64,000 bases of DNA from contig JARHVB010000085.1 of assembly GCA_029222685.1 (NCBI GenBank), positions 124,001 through 188,000 of the forward strand. Reading direction: 5' to 3'. Each line of letters begins with the position of its first letter. Position 1 is the stretch's first letter. Positions 1 to 9,897 of the stretch are shown here, piece after piece. The translations under genes and the position numbers were made by a program. The notes under the pieces were generated by a model. It made no database searches. It had not been told where the DNA came from and saw only the letters and a program-made list of their open reading frames with translations. The stretch is from Terripilifer ovatus (GTDB lineage Bacteria; Pseudomonadota; Alphaproteobacteria; Rhizobiales; Beijerinckiaceae).

Positions 1-683
1 AAGCCGATCACGGCGCCGGGCTCGGAAATCTGCACGTCGCCTAGCATGGCGTAGGAGGCGGTGACGCCGCCGGTGGTCGGATTGGTCAGCACCACGATAT
101 AGGGAAGGCGCGCCTCGCGAAGGCGGCGCACCGCGACGGTCGTGCGCGGCATCTGCATCAGCGAGAACATGCCTTCCTGCATGCGCGCGCCGCCCGAGGC
201 GGTGAACATGATGAACGGCGTCTTGCGCGCCACGGCCGCTTCCATGCCGGTGATGATCGCCTCGCCGGCCGCCATGCCGAGCGAACCGCCGATGAAGTCG
301 AAATCCTGCACGCCCACCGTCACGTCGAGGCCGCCGAGCTGGCCGGTGGCGAGCGTCACGCAATCGGGCTTGCCTGTCTTGGTGCGATATTCCTTGAGCC
401 GGTCCGTGTAGCGCTTCATGTCGCGGAATTTCAGCGGATCGGTCGGCACCTCCGGCAGCGGCAGCTCTTCATAGGTGCCGCCGTCGAAGAGGCTCGCGAG
501 CCGCGCCTTGACCGGGAAGCGCATGTGATAGCCCGAGCCGGGAATGACATAGAGATTGGCTTCGATGTCCTTGTGGAAGACGAGCTGACCGCTTTCCGGG
601 CATTTCACCCACAGGTTTTCCGGCGTTTCCCGCTTCAGGAACGAGCGGATCCGCGGCGGAACGACATTCGACATCCAGTTCAT
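1..683 (-). CDS. accD: Acetyl-CoA carboxylase carboxyltransferase subunit beta, 3' end cut by the window
   Basis: With AccA it transfers the carboxyl group from carboxybiotin on BCCP to acetyl-CoA, giving malonyl-CoA for fatty acid synthesis in the cytoplasm. The window holds 227 codons from the ATG at 683; the C-terminus lies beyond base 1. The crotonase-fold stretch [20 protein letters not shown] is clear. The N-terminal zinc ribbon is degenerate: of the four cysteines expected near residues 28, 31, 47 and 50 only Cys28 is kept, the others being Ser, Ile and Ser. The gene follows trpA by 14 nt, the usual trpA-accD arrangement of alphaproteobacteria, so the two are probably cotranscribed. 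Identification is secure. Confidence 0.95.
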   Translation of the reverse strand, partial: MNWMSNVVPPRIRSFLKRETPENLWVKCPESGQLVFHKDIEANLYVIPGSGYHMRFPVKARLASLFDGGTYEELPLPEVPTDPLKFRDMKRYTDRLKEYRTKTGKPDCVTLATGQLGGLDVTVGVQDFDFIGGSLGMAAGEAIITGMEAAVARKTPFIMFTASGGARMQEGMFSLMQMPRTTVAVRRLREARLPYIVVLTNPTTGGVTASYAMLGDVQISEPGAVIG

Positions 684-697
684 AGGCAACCCTTACT

Positions 698-1537
698 CTA
701 CTCGGCGGCAGCCTGGCGCGCGGAGCGCACGCCGCCGGCGAGTTCGCTGACCAGTTTCGTCACCGCGGCAACAGTGCCGGCAGTCGGCCGGTCCGACGCA
801 TCGAGGGAATTCTTCAGGGCGTCGACCAGCGCCGTGCCGACCACTACACCATCCGCATGTGCCGCAATTGCGGCGGCGGACTGCGCGTTCTTGACGCCGA
901 AACCGACGGCTACCGGCAGATCCGTATGGCGTTTGATGCGCGTCACCGCCTCGGCGACCCTGGAATAGTCCGGGATCGACGCGCCGGTGATGCCGGTAAT
1001 CGAGACGTAATAGACGAACCCGGAGGTGTTGGAGAGCACCGAGGGCAGCCGCTTGTCGTCCGTCGTCGGCGTCGCCAGGCGGATGAAGTTCACGCCGGCC
1101 TTGAGCGCCGGCAGGCACAGTTCCCTGTCTTCCTCCGGCGGCAGGTCGACGATGATCAGGCCGTCGACGCCGATGGCGCGCGCATCGGCCAGAAACTTGT
1201 CGACGCCGTAGATATAGATCGGGTTGTAATAGCCCATCAGCACGATCGGCGTGTTGTTGTCGTGCTTGCGGAAGTCGGCGACGACGCCGAGCGTCTTGCG
1301 CAAGGTGGTGCCGGCCTTCAGCGCCCTGAGCCCTGCCGCCTGGATCGACGGCCCGTCGGCCATCGGATCGGTGAACGGCATGCCGATTTCGATCACATCG
1401 GCGCCGGCAGCCGGCAGGGCCTTGATGATCTCGAGCGAGGAGGCGATGTCCGGGTCGCCGCACATGAGGAATGTGACGAGGGCGGCGCGGCCTTCAGCCT
1501 GGCAATGAGCGAAACGCTGGTCGATACGGGTTGTCAT
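698..1537 (-). CDS. trpA: Tryptophan synthase alpha subunit
   Basis: Cleaves indole-3-glycerol phosphate to indole and glyceraldehyde 3-phosphate; indole then tunnels to TrpB. The catalytic acids are visible as Glu50 in [16 protein letters not shown] and Asp61 in the same stretch, and the length of 279 residues fits the family. I take the ATG at 1537 (MTTRIDQRF), where alignable TrpA sequence begins; a GTG at 1555 in the same frame would add six unlikely residues. The gene lies 14 nt before accD. Its usual partner trpB is about 7 kb away at 8655-9872, so trpA must have its own promoter in 1538-1752 or be read from the SDR gene. Confidence 0.96.
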   Translation of the reverse strand: MTTRIDQRFAHCQAEGRAALVTFLMCGDPDIASSLEIIKALPAAGADVIEIGMPFTDPMADGPSIQAAGLRALKAGTTLRKTLGVVADFRKHDNNTPIVLMGYYNPIYIYGVDKFLADARAIGVDGLIIVDLPPEEDRELCLPALKAGVNFIRLATPTTDDKRLPSVLSNTSGFVYYVSITGITGASIPDYSRVAEAVTRIKRHTDLPVAVGFGVKNAQSAAAIAAHADGVVVGTALVDALKNSLDASDRPTAGTVAAVTKLVSELAGGVRSARQAAAE

Positions 1538-1610
1538 GGCCGCAGGGGTTAGCACGGCGCGCCGAAAATCGGAAGTTCACAGACGCGGAGCCACCGGCCG
1601 CAGCCAGTGT

Positions 1611-1724
1611 CATTCCCGATGCGCGCAGCGCGAGCGGGAAACCAGGCATTTCAGCGGTTTGCTGCGGGGCGTTGAACCGCTAGGCCTGGATTCCCGCTCG
1701 CCCGCTGCGCGGTCGTCGGGAATG
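1611..1724. repeat. Long imperfect palindrome (REP-like intergenic element)
   Basis: The outer arms begin CATTCCCGA at 1611 and end TCGGGAATG at 1724. They run inward through GAGCGGGAA..CCAGGC (1632-1647) and GCCTGGATTCCCGCTC (1684-1699), then an inner stem AGCGGTT/AACCGCT. The whole 114 bases can fold into one extended hairpin with a few bulges. It sits between the 3' end of the SDR gene and the start of trpA and overlaps no gene. Such palindromes are common between genes in Bradyrhizobium relatives. Confidence 0.75.
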
Positions 1725-1752
1725 CTTTGCTCAATGGGCGGCGTGCACCGCG

Positions 1753-2697
1753 TCAGGCTGGGGCCGACGACAGAAAAGCGCGCGTCTCGGCAACGACGCG
1801 ATCCTGGAACTCTGGGTCGCGCACAAGCGCGGAGCCGAGCATCGGGTGGCCGCCCTCGTCGTAGTAGACACCAGTCCGACCGGAGGTATCGATCAGGATC
1901 TTGGTGATCACGCGAGCGGCTCGCTTTGGGGTACTCAAGACCTTGATGAAGAGCATGAGTGGCGGCACAAGGAGCGGGATAACAAATCTCTGCAGAACGC
2001 GCACGAAGGCACCCATATCGCCCACGCCGAGCCCGGTGGTTGGATTCAAGCCCGGCTCGACAGCGTTGAAGCGCAGCCGCGGAGTTTCACGAGCGAACGC
2101 CATCGCCGCAGCAAGGATGGCTTGTTTGGAAGTTGCGTAGGCATCGAAGCCCGGCCGTTTGGCGCCGCCTGCTTTCCATACACCCCGCGCACTCGCTTCT
2201 GCGGAGATGTAGCGACCACCTCGAAAGCCTGCAGCCACGGCTGGCTTGCGTTCGGGATCCTCCACGGCGGAGACGACGAAGACAATGTTCGCGCCATCCG
2301 GGATGTGCGGCACGAGCGCCTCCGTCAGAGCAAACGGACCGAGATGGTTCGTCACAAACGACATGTCCCATTCCAGCGCGTTCCTGGTCGGACGCATTTG
2401 CATGATGCCCGCGTTGTTGAGCAGTCCGGCGATCGTAAGATGCAGCGCGATGATCTCCGTGGCCGCGCGCCGCACGCTGGCAATATCTGACAAGTCGCAC
2501 ACAACCGATATCGCGCGCTGTCCTTTTTGCTCGATGGTCGCCTGCACCTCGTCGAGCTTCTTGCGGTCTCGTCCGACCAGGACGACCGTGCCGTGCTTGG
2601 CTAGTTCGAGTGCCGTGAGGCGGCCGATACCGGAGGTTGGGCCGGTGATGATGTAGGCCTTGAGATCGGCAGGATTTTTCAAAGACACGTTCGGCAT
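1753..2697 (-). CDS. SDR family NAD(P)-dependent oxidoreductase
   Basis: A classical-type short-chain dehydrogenase of 314 residues, probably cytoplasmic, reducing a carbonyl or oxidising an alcohol with NAD(P)(H). The cofactor glycine motif TGPTSGIG is at residues 18-25, NNAG at 94-97, a serine near 143 and the catalytic YATSK at 187-191. It is longer than the usual 250 residues, with a C-terminal part resembling retinol dehydrogenase/protochlorophyllide reductase-like SDRs. It is divergent from the AraC-type regulator at 3115, which suggests that regulator controls it. The substrate cannot be inferred. Confidence 0.9.
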   Translation of the reverse strand: MPNVSLKNPADLKAYIITGPTSGIGRLTALELAKHGTVVLVGRDRKKLDEVQATIEQKGQRAISVVCDLSDIASVRRAATEIIALHLTIAGLLNNAGIMQMRPTRNALEWDMSFVTNHLGPFALTEALVPHIPDGANIVFVVSAVEDPERKPAVAAGFRGGRYISAEASARGVWKAGGAKRPGFDAYATSKQAILAAAMAFARETPRLRFNAVEPGLNPTTGLGVGDMGAFVRVLQRFVIPLLVPPLMLFIKVLSTPKRAARVITKILIDTSGRTGVYYDEGGHPMLGSALVRDPEFQDRVVAETRAFLSSAPA

Positions 2698-3114
2698 GAC
2701 ATTCCCCTAACTTTGAACGCCGCGCATGGTTTGGTCCGCCGGGCGTTGACCCGGCTGAAGAGCTGGCGGCGCGCGATCACATGGCCGGGAGCACCGGTTT
2801 CCGCAGCAGGCACCACGAGGCGATCGGCTTTTGTCCGATTGGAGTACGCGCGAATATCGAGCGGGTACCCTGTTTGCCGAGGCGGAAGCCGATATTGCGG
2901 TCGTGTCCTCAGTCAGCGCAGGCAGCAAACGGCCAATTTACTATCTGATATATATAGCTTTTCTGTTTCCATCCTGTGCTTCAGTGGCGATCAGACCGGT
3001 GCATTATGACAGCCGCAGGCAGGCGGATGGAATGCCGAAACATTCCTCTTTCTTGCCTATTCCTGTTCGACAGCTACATGTGTCCTCGTCGTAACGTGAG
3101 AGGAACGGCAGGCC
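2698..3114. other. Intergenic region between divergent SDR and AraC genes
   Basis: About 417 bases without a convincing gene. Short open frames here have no ribosome site or family resemblance. The centre near 2940-2960 is AT-rich (CTGATATATATAG) in an otherwise GC-rich stretch and is the likely location of the divergent promoters and the regulator's binding sites. No clear -35/-10 pair can be assigned. Confidence 0.5.
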
Positions 3115-4050
3115 GTGCTCGATCAGTTGGCAGCAGCGCTTCTGCGCTACACGGATACTCACCCCGGCGAGGGCCTGTTTAGAACGGCGATCGACAGATT
3201 GGCCGTTCTGCGATCGGATCATCCGAAGCCGCCGACGCACATGATTTCCAGGCCGGCCCTGTGCATCGTGGCGCAGGGCGCCAAGTGGGCGACGTTCGGT
3301 GGCAATCGACTTGAGTACAGGGCGGGGCAAGCCCTTGTGGTCGGCGTCGAGACGCCTTCGACGGGCCAGGTTTTCGAAGCCAGCCCTGGCGAGCCCTGTC
3401 TCGTCCTCGCGTTCGAGCTGGACCTCGCAATCGTGCGGAGCGTCGCGGAGGGGCTGGATGCGCCGCCAAGAGCAAGCGGGGAGCCCGGCCGCGGCGTTTT
3501 CGTGGCGGACTTCCAGGGGCCGCTCGCCGACTGCGCGCTGCGCCTGGTCCGTCTGCTCGATACGCCCAAGGCAATTCCGACGCTCTACCCAGTCATCATG
3601 CGCGAGATTTGCTACTGGCTTCTCACCGGACCTCATGGCGGAGATGTCGCCAGAATGACCTTGGCAAACAGCCCATCGCAGCAGGTGATGAACGCAATAA
3701 GCAGTTTGCGGGCTCGTTTCAGGGAAACGGTTCGGATCGGGGAACTGGCCGCGATAGCGCAGATAAGCCCCTCAGCCTTCCACCGTCAGTTCAAAGCGCT
3801 GACATCGCTGACACCACTGCAATATCAAAAACAGCTTCGTCTGCTGGAGGCGCGCCGGCTGATGATTTCAAGCGCCGTCAACGTCGAGACGGCATCCTTT
3901 CAGGTCGGCTATGAAAGCCCGTCGCAGTTCAGCCGCGAATATGTCCGGATGTTCGGCGCGCCGCCAAAGCGTGATGCGCTGAAAATGCAAGCCATGCGCC
4001 GAAACGATCGCGCCATTGCGAGCGCCGGATTGATGGCTGAAGGTAGGTGA
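3115..4050 (+). CDS. AraC family transcriptional regulator (AraC_N type, YqhC-like)
   Basis: A 311-residue regulator starting at a GTG preceded by GAGAGGAACG. The N-terminal part (about residues 25-180, PALCIVAQGAKWATFGG...) matches the AraC_N sensor domain found in YqhC-like regulators. The C-terminal part (about 195-300) holds the two AraC helix-turn-helix motifs, including IGELAAIAQISPSAFHRQFK and the second helix region ESPSQFSREYVRMFG. Members of this group often sit beside and control an oxidoreductase, and here the SDR gene is divergent from it. The effector, perhaps an aldehyde, is inferred from the family only. Confidence 0.92.
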   Translation: MLDQLAAALLRYTDTHPGEGLFRTAIDRLAVLRSDHPKPPTHMISRPALCIVAQGAKWATFGGNRLEYRAGQALVVGVETPSTGQVFEASPGEPCLVLAFELDLAIVRSVAEGLDAPPRASGEPGRGVFVADFQGPLADCALRLVRLLDTPKAIPTLYPVIMREICYWLLTGPHGGDVARMTLANSPSQQVMNAISSLRARFRETVRIGELAAIAQISPSAFHRQFKALTSLTPLQYQKQLRLLEARRLMISSAVNVETASFQVGYESPSQFSREYVRMFGAPPKRDALKMQAMRRNDRAIASAGLMAEGR

Positions 4051-4155
4051 GACGTGTTAGGCCGCGAAGCCTCGGTTTGCCTGCGGACACGAGAAACGGC
4101 ACCATGGCGTGGCCGATGCCTTGCGCCGCTTCTGTAATGATGGCCTTTCGGCCGG

Positions 4156-4953
4156 CTAATCCATCAGCGCTGCAACGCAGCGCCGGGCCAGCACGCCCAC
4201 GATATGGGCGCGGTACTCGGCGCTGAAATTGACGTCCGTGTTCAGCCCGTCGGCATCGACTGCGATAGCGGCGATGGCGTCTGGGGAGAAATTCTTCTCC
4301 AGCGCGGTCTCGAAGGGAGTGACGCGGAAAGCACAGGGGCCGGCCCCGGTGACGCCGACGCGGACCTTGCCGCCGGTCCTCGACACCATGACGCCGACGA
4401 CCGCATAGCCGGACGCGGGATGCTTGAACTTGATGTAATGCGCCTGGTCGGGGATCGGGAAGCGCACCGAGGTGATGAGCTCGTCGGGCTCCAGCGCCGT
4501 CTCGAACAGGCCGAGAAAGAAGTCATCGCCCGCGATCGTGCGCCGGTCGGTGACGATGGTCGCGCCCAGCCCCATGACGCCGCCGGGATAATCCGCCGCC
4601 GGGTCGGAGTTGGCGATCGAACCGCCGATGGTGCCGCGATGGCGCACGGCCGGATCGCCGATGCCGCCGGCGAGCACCGCCAGCGCCGGAATCGCCTTCT
4701 TCACCACGTCGGACGCACCGACATCGGCATGGATGGTCATGGCGCGGATGACGACGTCCTTGCCTTCGATGGCAATGCCACGCAAGGTGTCGATACCGCC
4801 GAGATCGATGAGATCGGACGGCGCGGCGAGGCGCTGCTTCAACGTCGGCAGCAGGGTCATGCCGCCGGCGACGATCTTGCCCTCCTCGGAGTTGCGCAGC
4901 GCTTCGATGGCGGACTGCACGTCGGTCGCGAGATGATAGTCGAAGTCCCGCAT
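4156..4953 (-). CDS. FAD-binding subunit of a molybdenum hydroxylase (CoxM-like)
   Basis: The medium subunit, 265 residues, passes electrons between the 2Fe-2S protein and FAD. FAD-binding stretches are visible as KIVAGGMTLLPTLKQR near residue 30 and GGSIANSDPAADYP near residue 110. Its ATG overlaps the stop of the 2Fe-2S subunit gene by one base (TGATG), so it is the last gene of a three-gene unit transcribed leftward in the order L-S-M. No maturation genes (coxD/E/F/G or xdhC types) are nearby. Confidence 0.92.
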   Translation of the reverse strand: MRDFDYHLATDVQSAIEALRNSEEGKIVAGGMTLLPTLKQRLAAPSDLIDLGGIDTLRGIAIEGKDVVIRAMTIHADVGASDVVKKAIPALAVLAGGIGDPAVRHRGTIGGSIANSDPAADYPGGVMGLGATIVTDRRTIAGDDFFLGLFETALEPDELITSVRFPIPDQAHYIKFKHPASGYAVVGVMVSRTGGKVRVGVTGAGPCAFRVTPFETALEKNFSPDAIAAIAVDADGLNTDVNFSAEYRAHIVGVLARRCVAALMD

Positions 4954-5441
4954 CAGTGATGATCCTTCCGCACGGCATCGGGATTGGCCACCGACAGGAT
5001 CGCCTCGACGATGCCTTGATAGCCGGTGCAGCGGCAGATATTGCCTTCGAGTTCATGCCGCACGAGTTCTTCGGTCGCGCCCGGATTGCGGCGTGCGATA
5101 TCGGCGCCCATCATCACCATGCCCGGCGTGCAGAAGCCGCATTGCAGGCCGTGATGTTCGCGAAACGCCTCCTGCATCGGATGCAGGGTGCCGTCGGGCT
5201 GCGCCAGCCCTTCGATGGTCGTCACCGAACGCCCCTTCGCCTGCACCGCCAGGATGGTGCAGGACTTGATGGCCTTGCCGTCGAGATGCACGACGCAGCA
5301 GCCGCATTGCGTCGTATCGCAGCCGACATGGGTGCCGGTGAGCTTCAGGTGGTCGCGCAGCAGTTCGGCGAGCAGGGTGCGGGCTTCAACCTTCGCACTG
5401 CGTTCGACGCCGTTGACTTTCAATGTCACGTCTATGGTCAA
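4953..5441 (-). CDS. 2Fe-2S subunit of a molybdenum hydroxylase (CoxS-like)
   Basis: The small subunit, 162 residues, carries two 2Fe-2S clusters. The plant-type ferredoxin motif [16 protein letters not shown] and the second cluster motif CGFCTPGM...NICRCTGYQ are both intact. The start appears to be TTG at 5441 with GGAGG five bases upstream (GGAGGCAGAATTG); the first ATG alternatives would remove the family's conserved start. It lies 40 nt after the large subunit gene and overlaps the FAD subunit gene by one base. Confidence 0.93.
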   Translation of the reverse strand: MTIDVTLKVNGVERSAKVEARTLLAELLRDHLKLTGTHVGCDTTQCGCCVVHLDGKAIKSCTILAVQAKGRSVTTIEGLAQPDGTLHPMQEAFREHHGLQCGFCTPGMVMMGADIARRNPGATEELVRHELEGNICRCTGYQGIVEAILSVANPDAVRKDHH

Positions 5442-5481
5442 TTCTGCCTCCGTCTCATCAGCGGATTTGTTCTGGAATGCA

Positions 5482-7815
5482 TCACGCGGCCTTGCCGGTG
5501 CGCGCAGCCTGGATCGCCCGCCAGATCTTCTCCGGCGTCAGCGGCATGTCGATATGGCGGATGCCATAGGGTGTCAGCGCATCGCAAAGCGCCGAGACGA
5601 TGGCTGGCGGCGCGCCGGTGGCGCCCGCTTCGCCGGCGCCCTTGACGCCAAGCTCGTTGGTCTTCGCCGGCACCACATTGAACAGGGCCTCCACATGCGC
5701 CATGTTCTTGGCGCGCGGCATGCCGTAATCCATGTAGGACGCGGTCAGCAATTGCCCGTCGTCGTCATAGAGCACGTCTTCGGTCAGCGCCTGGCCGACG
5801 CCCTGTGCGACGCCGCCATAGACCTGGCCATGCACGATGAATGGATTGAGCACGGTGCCGCAGTCGTCAACCGCCACATAGCCGACGATCTGCAGCACGC
5901 CCGTCTCGGGGTCGACTTCGACCTCGACCACATGCGCGCCGTTGGGGAAGTTCTCGACGTCGTTCTCGTAAGTGACTTCTTCGTCGAGCCCCGGCGTCAC
6001 GCCGTCCGGCAGTTTCTTCGGATCGCGAGAAGCCTGAGCCACTTCCCCGATCGTCATGGTGCCGGCACCGGCCTTGAATACGCCGGCCTCGAACGCCACG
6101 GCTTCGGGATCGGCCTGCAGCAGATGGCCGGCGATCTTCTTGCCCTTGGCGATGATCAGTTTCGACGCCCGGTTGATGCCGCCGCCGCCGACCATCGACG
6201 AGCGCGAGCCGAACGAGCCGTTCGACATGGCCGGCGAATTGGCGGTGTCGCCGTTGATGAGTTTCACCCTGTCGTAGTCGACGCCCAGGAACTCGTTGAC
6301 GAGCTGCGAATAGACCGTCGCATGGCCCTGTCCATGCGAATAGGTGCCGGCGATGACGCTGACGTCGCCATTCTCCTCGAAGCGCACGCGCATGCCTTCC
6401 ACCGGCCGGCTACCGGCGCCTTCGATGAATACGGCAAGGCCGATGCCGCGCAGCTTGCCGCGCGCTTCCGCTTCTTTACGGCGCTCGGCAAACGTGTCCC
6501 AATGCGCCGCCTTCAGCGCCATATCCATCGTGCCGGCGAAGTCGCCGGAATCGAGCACGAAGCCCAGATGCGTCGCGTAGGGCATCTGCTCCTGCGTGAC
6601 GAAATTGCGTCGGCGGATTTCCTCGCGCGATAGCTTGCAGGCATCGGCGGCCGCGTCCATCAACCGCTCGGTGATGTAATTGGCTTCCGGCCGGCCGGCG
6701 CCGCGATAGGTGTCCGTGCAGACCGTGTTGGTGAACAGCGGCCGCACTGAGAAGTAGAAATCCGGCACATGATAGACGCCCGGAATGATGCGTCCACCGC
6801 CTTCCATGGGCAGGCGCACGCCGTTCTCCGACAGATAGGCGCCGACATTGAGCAGGGTCTCGAGTTTGAGCGCGACGATGCGGCCCTCGGCGTCGAGGCC
6901 CATTTCGGCATGGTTGATCTGGTCGCGGCCGTGATAGTCGGACATGAAGGTCTCGACCCGGTCGCCGCGCCATTTCACCGGGCGGCCGAGCTGCTTGGCC
7001 GCGAAAGCGACAGCCACAGTCTCCGGATACATCTTGCTGCGCACGCCGAAGCCGCCACCGGTGTCGTGCGAGATGATGCGCACCTTGTCCATCGGCATTT
7101 TCAGCAGGTTCTTCGCCAGCATGGTCTGCAGCCTTCGGCCGCCCTGGGTCGGCGAATAGACCGTCAGCATGTTGTCGGCGGCTTTATAGGTCGCCACCAC
7201 GCAGCGCGGCTCCATCGGGCTCGGCGCGACCCTGTTGTTGACCAGGTCGACTTTGACGCGCGTGTGCGCGGCCTTCAGTTTGGCTTCGACACTGCTTTCG
7301 TCGCCATATTCCCAATGTACGACCTGGTTGGTGCCGAATTCCGGCCAGACCTTCGGCGCATCCGCATCGAGCGCCCGCGCCGTGCTGGCGATAGCGGGCT
7401 GGGATTCGAAATCGAACTCGACGGCTTCGGCGGCCTCCCGCGCGAGTTCGGCGCTTTCGGCGATGACGATGGCGAGCACTTCGCCGACAAAGCGCGTCTG
7501 CGCTGTCGGCATCACCTGCCGCGGCGGCTTGTGCATCGAGGAGCCGTCGCGGTTCTTGTAGGCGGCTTCATTGATCAAAACGCCGACGCCGGCAGCCTCG
7601 AGATCCTTGCCGCTGAAGATCGCGACGACGCCGGGCAGTTCCAGCGCCGCCGAGGTGTCGACGCCGAGAATCTTCGCATTGGCGTGGGACGAGCGCACGA
7701 AGGCGGCCCAGGCCTGGCCTTCGATATTGATATCGTCGGTATACTGCCCCTGGCCGGTTAGCAGCCGCACGTCTTCCTTGCGCCTGACCGGCTGCCCGAT
7801 GCCGAACTGTCCCAT
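5482..7815 (-). CDS. Molybdopterin-binding large subunit of a molybdenum hydroxylase (CoxL form II-like)
   Basis: The 777-residue catalytic subunit binds the molybdenum-molybdopterin cytosine dinucleotide cofactor. Near residue 370 it has YRGAGRPEA. That is the AYRGAGR signature of form II CoxL-like proteins; true CO dehydrogenases have AYXCSFR, so CO is probably not the substrate. The active-site glutamate region [16 protein letters not shown] is present near the C-terminus. I chose the ATG at 7815 ([15 protein letters not shown]), where family similarity starts; the open frame to 7947 adds a proline/arginine-rich extension without support. It is the first gene of the L-S-M operon and divergent from lysE. 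Likely role: hydroxylation of an N-heterocycle, aldehyde or similar compound. Confidence 0.92.
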   Translation of the reverse strand: MGQFGIGQPVRRKEDVRLLTGQGQYTDDINIEGQAWAAFVRSSHANAKILGVDTSAALELPGVVAIFSGKDLEAAGVGVLINEAAYKNRDGSSMHKPPRQVMPTAQTRFVGEVLAIVIAESAELAREAAEAVEFDFESQPAIASTARALDADAPKVWPEFGTNQVVHWEYGDESSVEAKLKAAHTRVKVDLVNNRVAPSPMEPRCVVATYKAADNMLTVYSPTQGGRRLQTMLAKNLLKMPMDKVRIISHDTGGGFGVRSKMYPETVAVAFAAKQLGRPVKWRGDRVETFMSDYHGRDQINHAEMGLDAEGRIVALKLETLLNVGAYLSENGVRLPMEGGGRIIPGVYHVPDFYFSVRPLFTNTVCTDTYRGAGRPEANYITERLMDAAADACKLSREEIRRRNFVTQEQMPYATHLGFVLDSGDFAGTMDMALKAAHWDTFAERRKEAEARGKLRGIGLAVFIEGAGSRPVEGMRVRFEENGDVSVIAGTYSHGQGHATVYSQLVNEFLGVDYDRVKLINGDTANSPAMSNGSFGSRSSMVGGGGINRASKLIIAKGKKIAGHLLQADPEAVAFEAGVFKAGAGTMTIGEVAQASRDPKKLPDGVTPGLDEEVTYENDVENFPNGAHVVEVEVDPETGVLQIVGYVAVDDCGTVLNPFIVHGQVYGGVAQGVGQALTEDVLYDDDGQLLTASYMDYGMPRAKNMAHVEALFNVVPAKTNELGVKGAGEAGATGAPPAIVSALCDALTPYGIRHIDMPLTPEKIWRAIQAARTGKAA

Positions 7816-8007
7816 GCGATTTCGCCCGTAATTGTTGCATTTGGCTCGGCTAAATCGCGCGCCAGGGCGACGCTTCAGCCGGCGACTTCGTATAGGGGCC
7901 GGGGGGATGGCGCGCAAGGTCGGGAATGGGGCGAAGGGCCGCAGCATAGAGTAGACAGCGCACCGGCCTCCCGGCTAGGGGAGGGAGGTTGGAACAAAGC
8001 GGGGACA

Positions 8008-8637
8008 ATGCCTGAGATAGTAAATATAGCTGCTTTTGCCCTGGTGGCGCTGGGCATGGTACTGACGCCGGGCCCGAACATGATTTACGTGATCTCGCGC
8101 TCGGTCTGTCAGGGGCCGGTGGCGGGTCTGATTTCCGTCTGTGGCGTCGCGTTGGGGTTCGTCTTCTACCTGCTATGCACGGCGCTCGGCATGACCGCGC
8201 TCATTTTCGCGGTGCCGCTTGCCTACGACGCGCTGCGCATCGCCGGGGCGCTTTATCTGCTCTATCTCGCCTGGAACGCGGTCAGGCCCGGCGGCAGATC
8301 GCCGTTTCGCGTCGCGGCCTTGCCTCCCGATAGTCCCCGCAAGCTCTTCGCCATGGGCTTTCTGACCAATTTGCTCAATCCGAAAATCGCCATGCTCTAT
8401 CTCGCGCTACTGCCGCAGTTCGTCGATCCCGCCCACGACGTATTGATGCAGTCACTGGTGCTTGGCTCGGTGCAGATCGCCATCAGCGTTAGCGTCAATG
8501 CGCTGATCGCGCTATCGGCAGGATCGCTGGCGCTGCTGCTTGCGCGCCATCCCACAGTCGCGACCGTGCAGCGCTGGTTGATGGGCGCAGTGCTGACGGC
8601 ACTCGCTTTTCGCCTCGCAAGCGAAGCGCGCCGCTGA
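8008..8637 (+). CDS. LysE family translocator (amino acid/metabolite exporter)
   Basis: A 209-residue inner-membrane protein with about six hydrophobic segments and the N-terminal family signature LTPGPNMIYVISRSVCQGP near residue 20. LysE/RhtB proteins export amino acids or related small molecules by proton exchange. The start ATG is preceded by GCGGGGAC. It converges on trpB with only 17 nt between the stops and is divergent from the molybdenum hydroxylase operon. The substrate is unknown. Confidence 0.9.
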   Translation: MPEIVNIAAFALVALGMVLTPGPNMIYVISRSVCQGPVAGLISVCGVALGFVFYLLCTALGMTALIFAVPLAYDALRIAGALYLLYLAWNAVRPGGRSPFRVAALPPDSPRKLFAMGFLTNLLNPKIAMLYLALLPQFVDPAHDVLMQSLVLGSVQIAISVSVNALIALSAGSLALLLARHPTVATVQRWLMGAVLTALAFRLASEARR

Positions 8638-8654
8638 GCAACTTCAAGCCCGGA

Positions 8655-9872
8655 TTACATTCCGCCCAGATGTTCGGCTACGCTGAAAATATCCTTGTCG
8701 CCGCGTCCCGACAGATTGATCACCATCAGATGATCCTTCGGCTTTCTCGGTGCCATTTCGATCATCTTCGCCAGCGCATGCGAGGGCTCCAGCGCCGGGA
8801 TGATGCCCTCGAGCTTGCAGCAGAGCTGGAAGGCGGCGAGCGCCTCCTTGTCCGTCGCCGACAGATAGGTCACGCGGCCGGTTTCCTTGAGCCAGGCATG
8901 CTCGGGGCCGATGCCGGGATAATCGAGGCCGGCTGAAATGGAATGGCCCTCGTTGATTTGCCCGTCGTCATCCATCAGCAGATACGTTCGGTTGCCGTGC
9001 AACACGCCGGGGCGTCCGCCGGCCAGCGAGGCGCAATGGCCGTCGGGCACGTCGAGCCCATGGCCGGCCGCCTCGACGCCGTAGATTTCCACCGACGGAT
9101 CGTCGAGGAAAGGATGGAACAGGCCGATGGCATTGGAGCCACCGCCGATGCAGGCCATCAGAGAATCCGGCAGGCGGCCTTCGGCCTCCTGCATTTGCTG
9201 GCGCACTTCGTTGCCGATGACGCTCTGGAAATTGCGCACCATGGCCGGATAGGGGTGCGGGCCCGCCGCCGTGCCGATGCAGTAGAAGGTATCGGCGACA
9301 TTGGTCACCCAGTCGCGCAGCGCATCGTTCATCGCGTCCTTCAGGGTCCGCGCGCCCGATTGCACGGCGACGACCTTGGCGCCGAGCATTTCCATGCGAA
9401 ACACGTTCGGCTTCTGCCGCTCGACGTCGACAGCGCCCATGTAGACCACGCATTCGAGGCCGTATTTGGCGCAGGCCGTGGCCGTGGCGACGCCGTGCTG
9501 GCCGGCGCCCGTCTCGGCGATGATACGTTTCTTGCCCATGCGCCGCGCCAGCAGGATCTGGCCCAGAACATTATTGATCTTGTGCGAGCCGGTATGGTTC
9601 AGCTCTTCGCGCTTGAAATAGATCTTCGCGCCGCCGAGATGCTCGCTCATCCGCTCGCAGAAATAGAGCGGGCTCGGGCGGCCGACGTAATGGGTGGCGA
9701 GGTGATCCAGTTCGGCCTGGTAGGAGGGGTCCGCCTGCGCCGCCTTGTAAGCCTCTTCCAGCTCCAGAATCAGCGGCATGAGGGTTTCAGCGACGAAACG
9801 GCCGCCGAAAATGCCGAAATGCCCGGTGGCGTCCGGGCCGGATCGGAAGGAATTGGGCTTCTGGTGTTGCAA
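8655..9872 (-). CDS. trpB: Tryptophan synthase beta subunit
   Basis: Condenses indole with L-serine using pyridoxal phosphate. The PLP lysine is Lys98 in HTGSHKINN and the phosphate-binding loop GGGSNAIG is present. The choice of start matters: the open frame reaches a GTG at 9947 that would overlap trpF. TTG at 9872 ([13 protein letters not shown] follows) has an upstream CCCGGAGA, gives 405 residues as usual for TrpB, and lies 25 nt after trpF. It ends convergent with lysE instead of leading into trpA, which is unusual. Confidence 0.95.
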   Translation of the reverse strand: MQHQKPNSFRSGPDATGHFGIFGGRFVAETLMPLILELEEAYKAAQADPSYQAELDHLATHYVGRPSPLYFCERMSEHLGGAKIYFKREELNHTGSHKINNVLGQILLARRMGKKRIIAETGAGQHGVATATACAKYGLECVVYMGAVDVERQKPNVFRMEMLGAKVVAVQSGARTLKDAMNDALRDWVTNVADTFYCIGTAAGPHPYPAMVRNFQSVIGNEVRQQMQEAEGRLPDSLMACIGGGSNAIGLFHPFLDDPSVEIYGVEAAGHGLDVPDGHCASLAGGRPGVLHGNRTYLLMDDDGQINEGHSISAGLDYPGIGPEHAWLKETGRVTYLSATDKEALAAFQLCCKLEGIIPALEPSHALAKMIEMAPRKPKDHLMVINLSGRGDKDIFSVAEHLGGM

Positions 9873-9897
9873 GACTGTCTCCGGGATTCCGCCTCTC

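Noticed and set aside
2713-3094. Two overlapping short frames between the SDR and AraC genes
   Set aside because: No ribosome sites, no recognisable family, and the region must hold divergent promoters.
5482-7815. Annotation of the large subunit as a true aerobic carbon monoxide dehydrogenase (coxL)
   Set aside because: The form I active-site loop AYXCSFR is absent and YRGAGR is present; no cox accessory genes follow.
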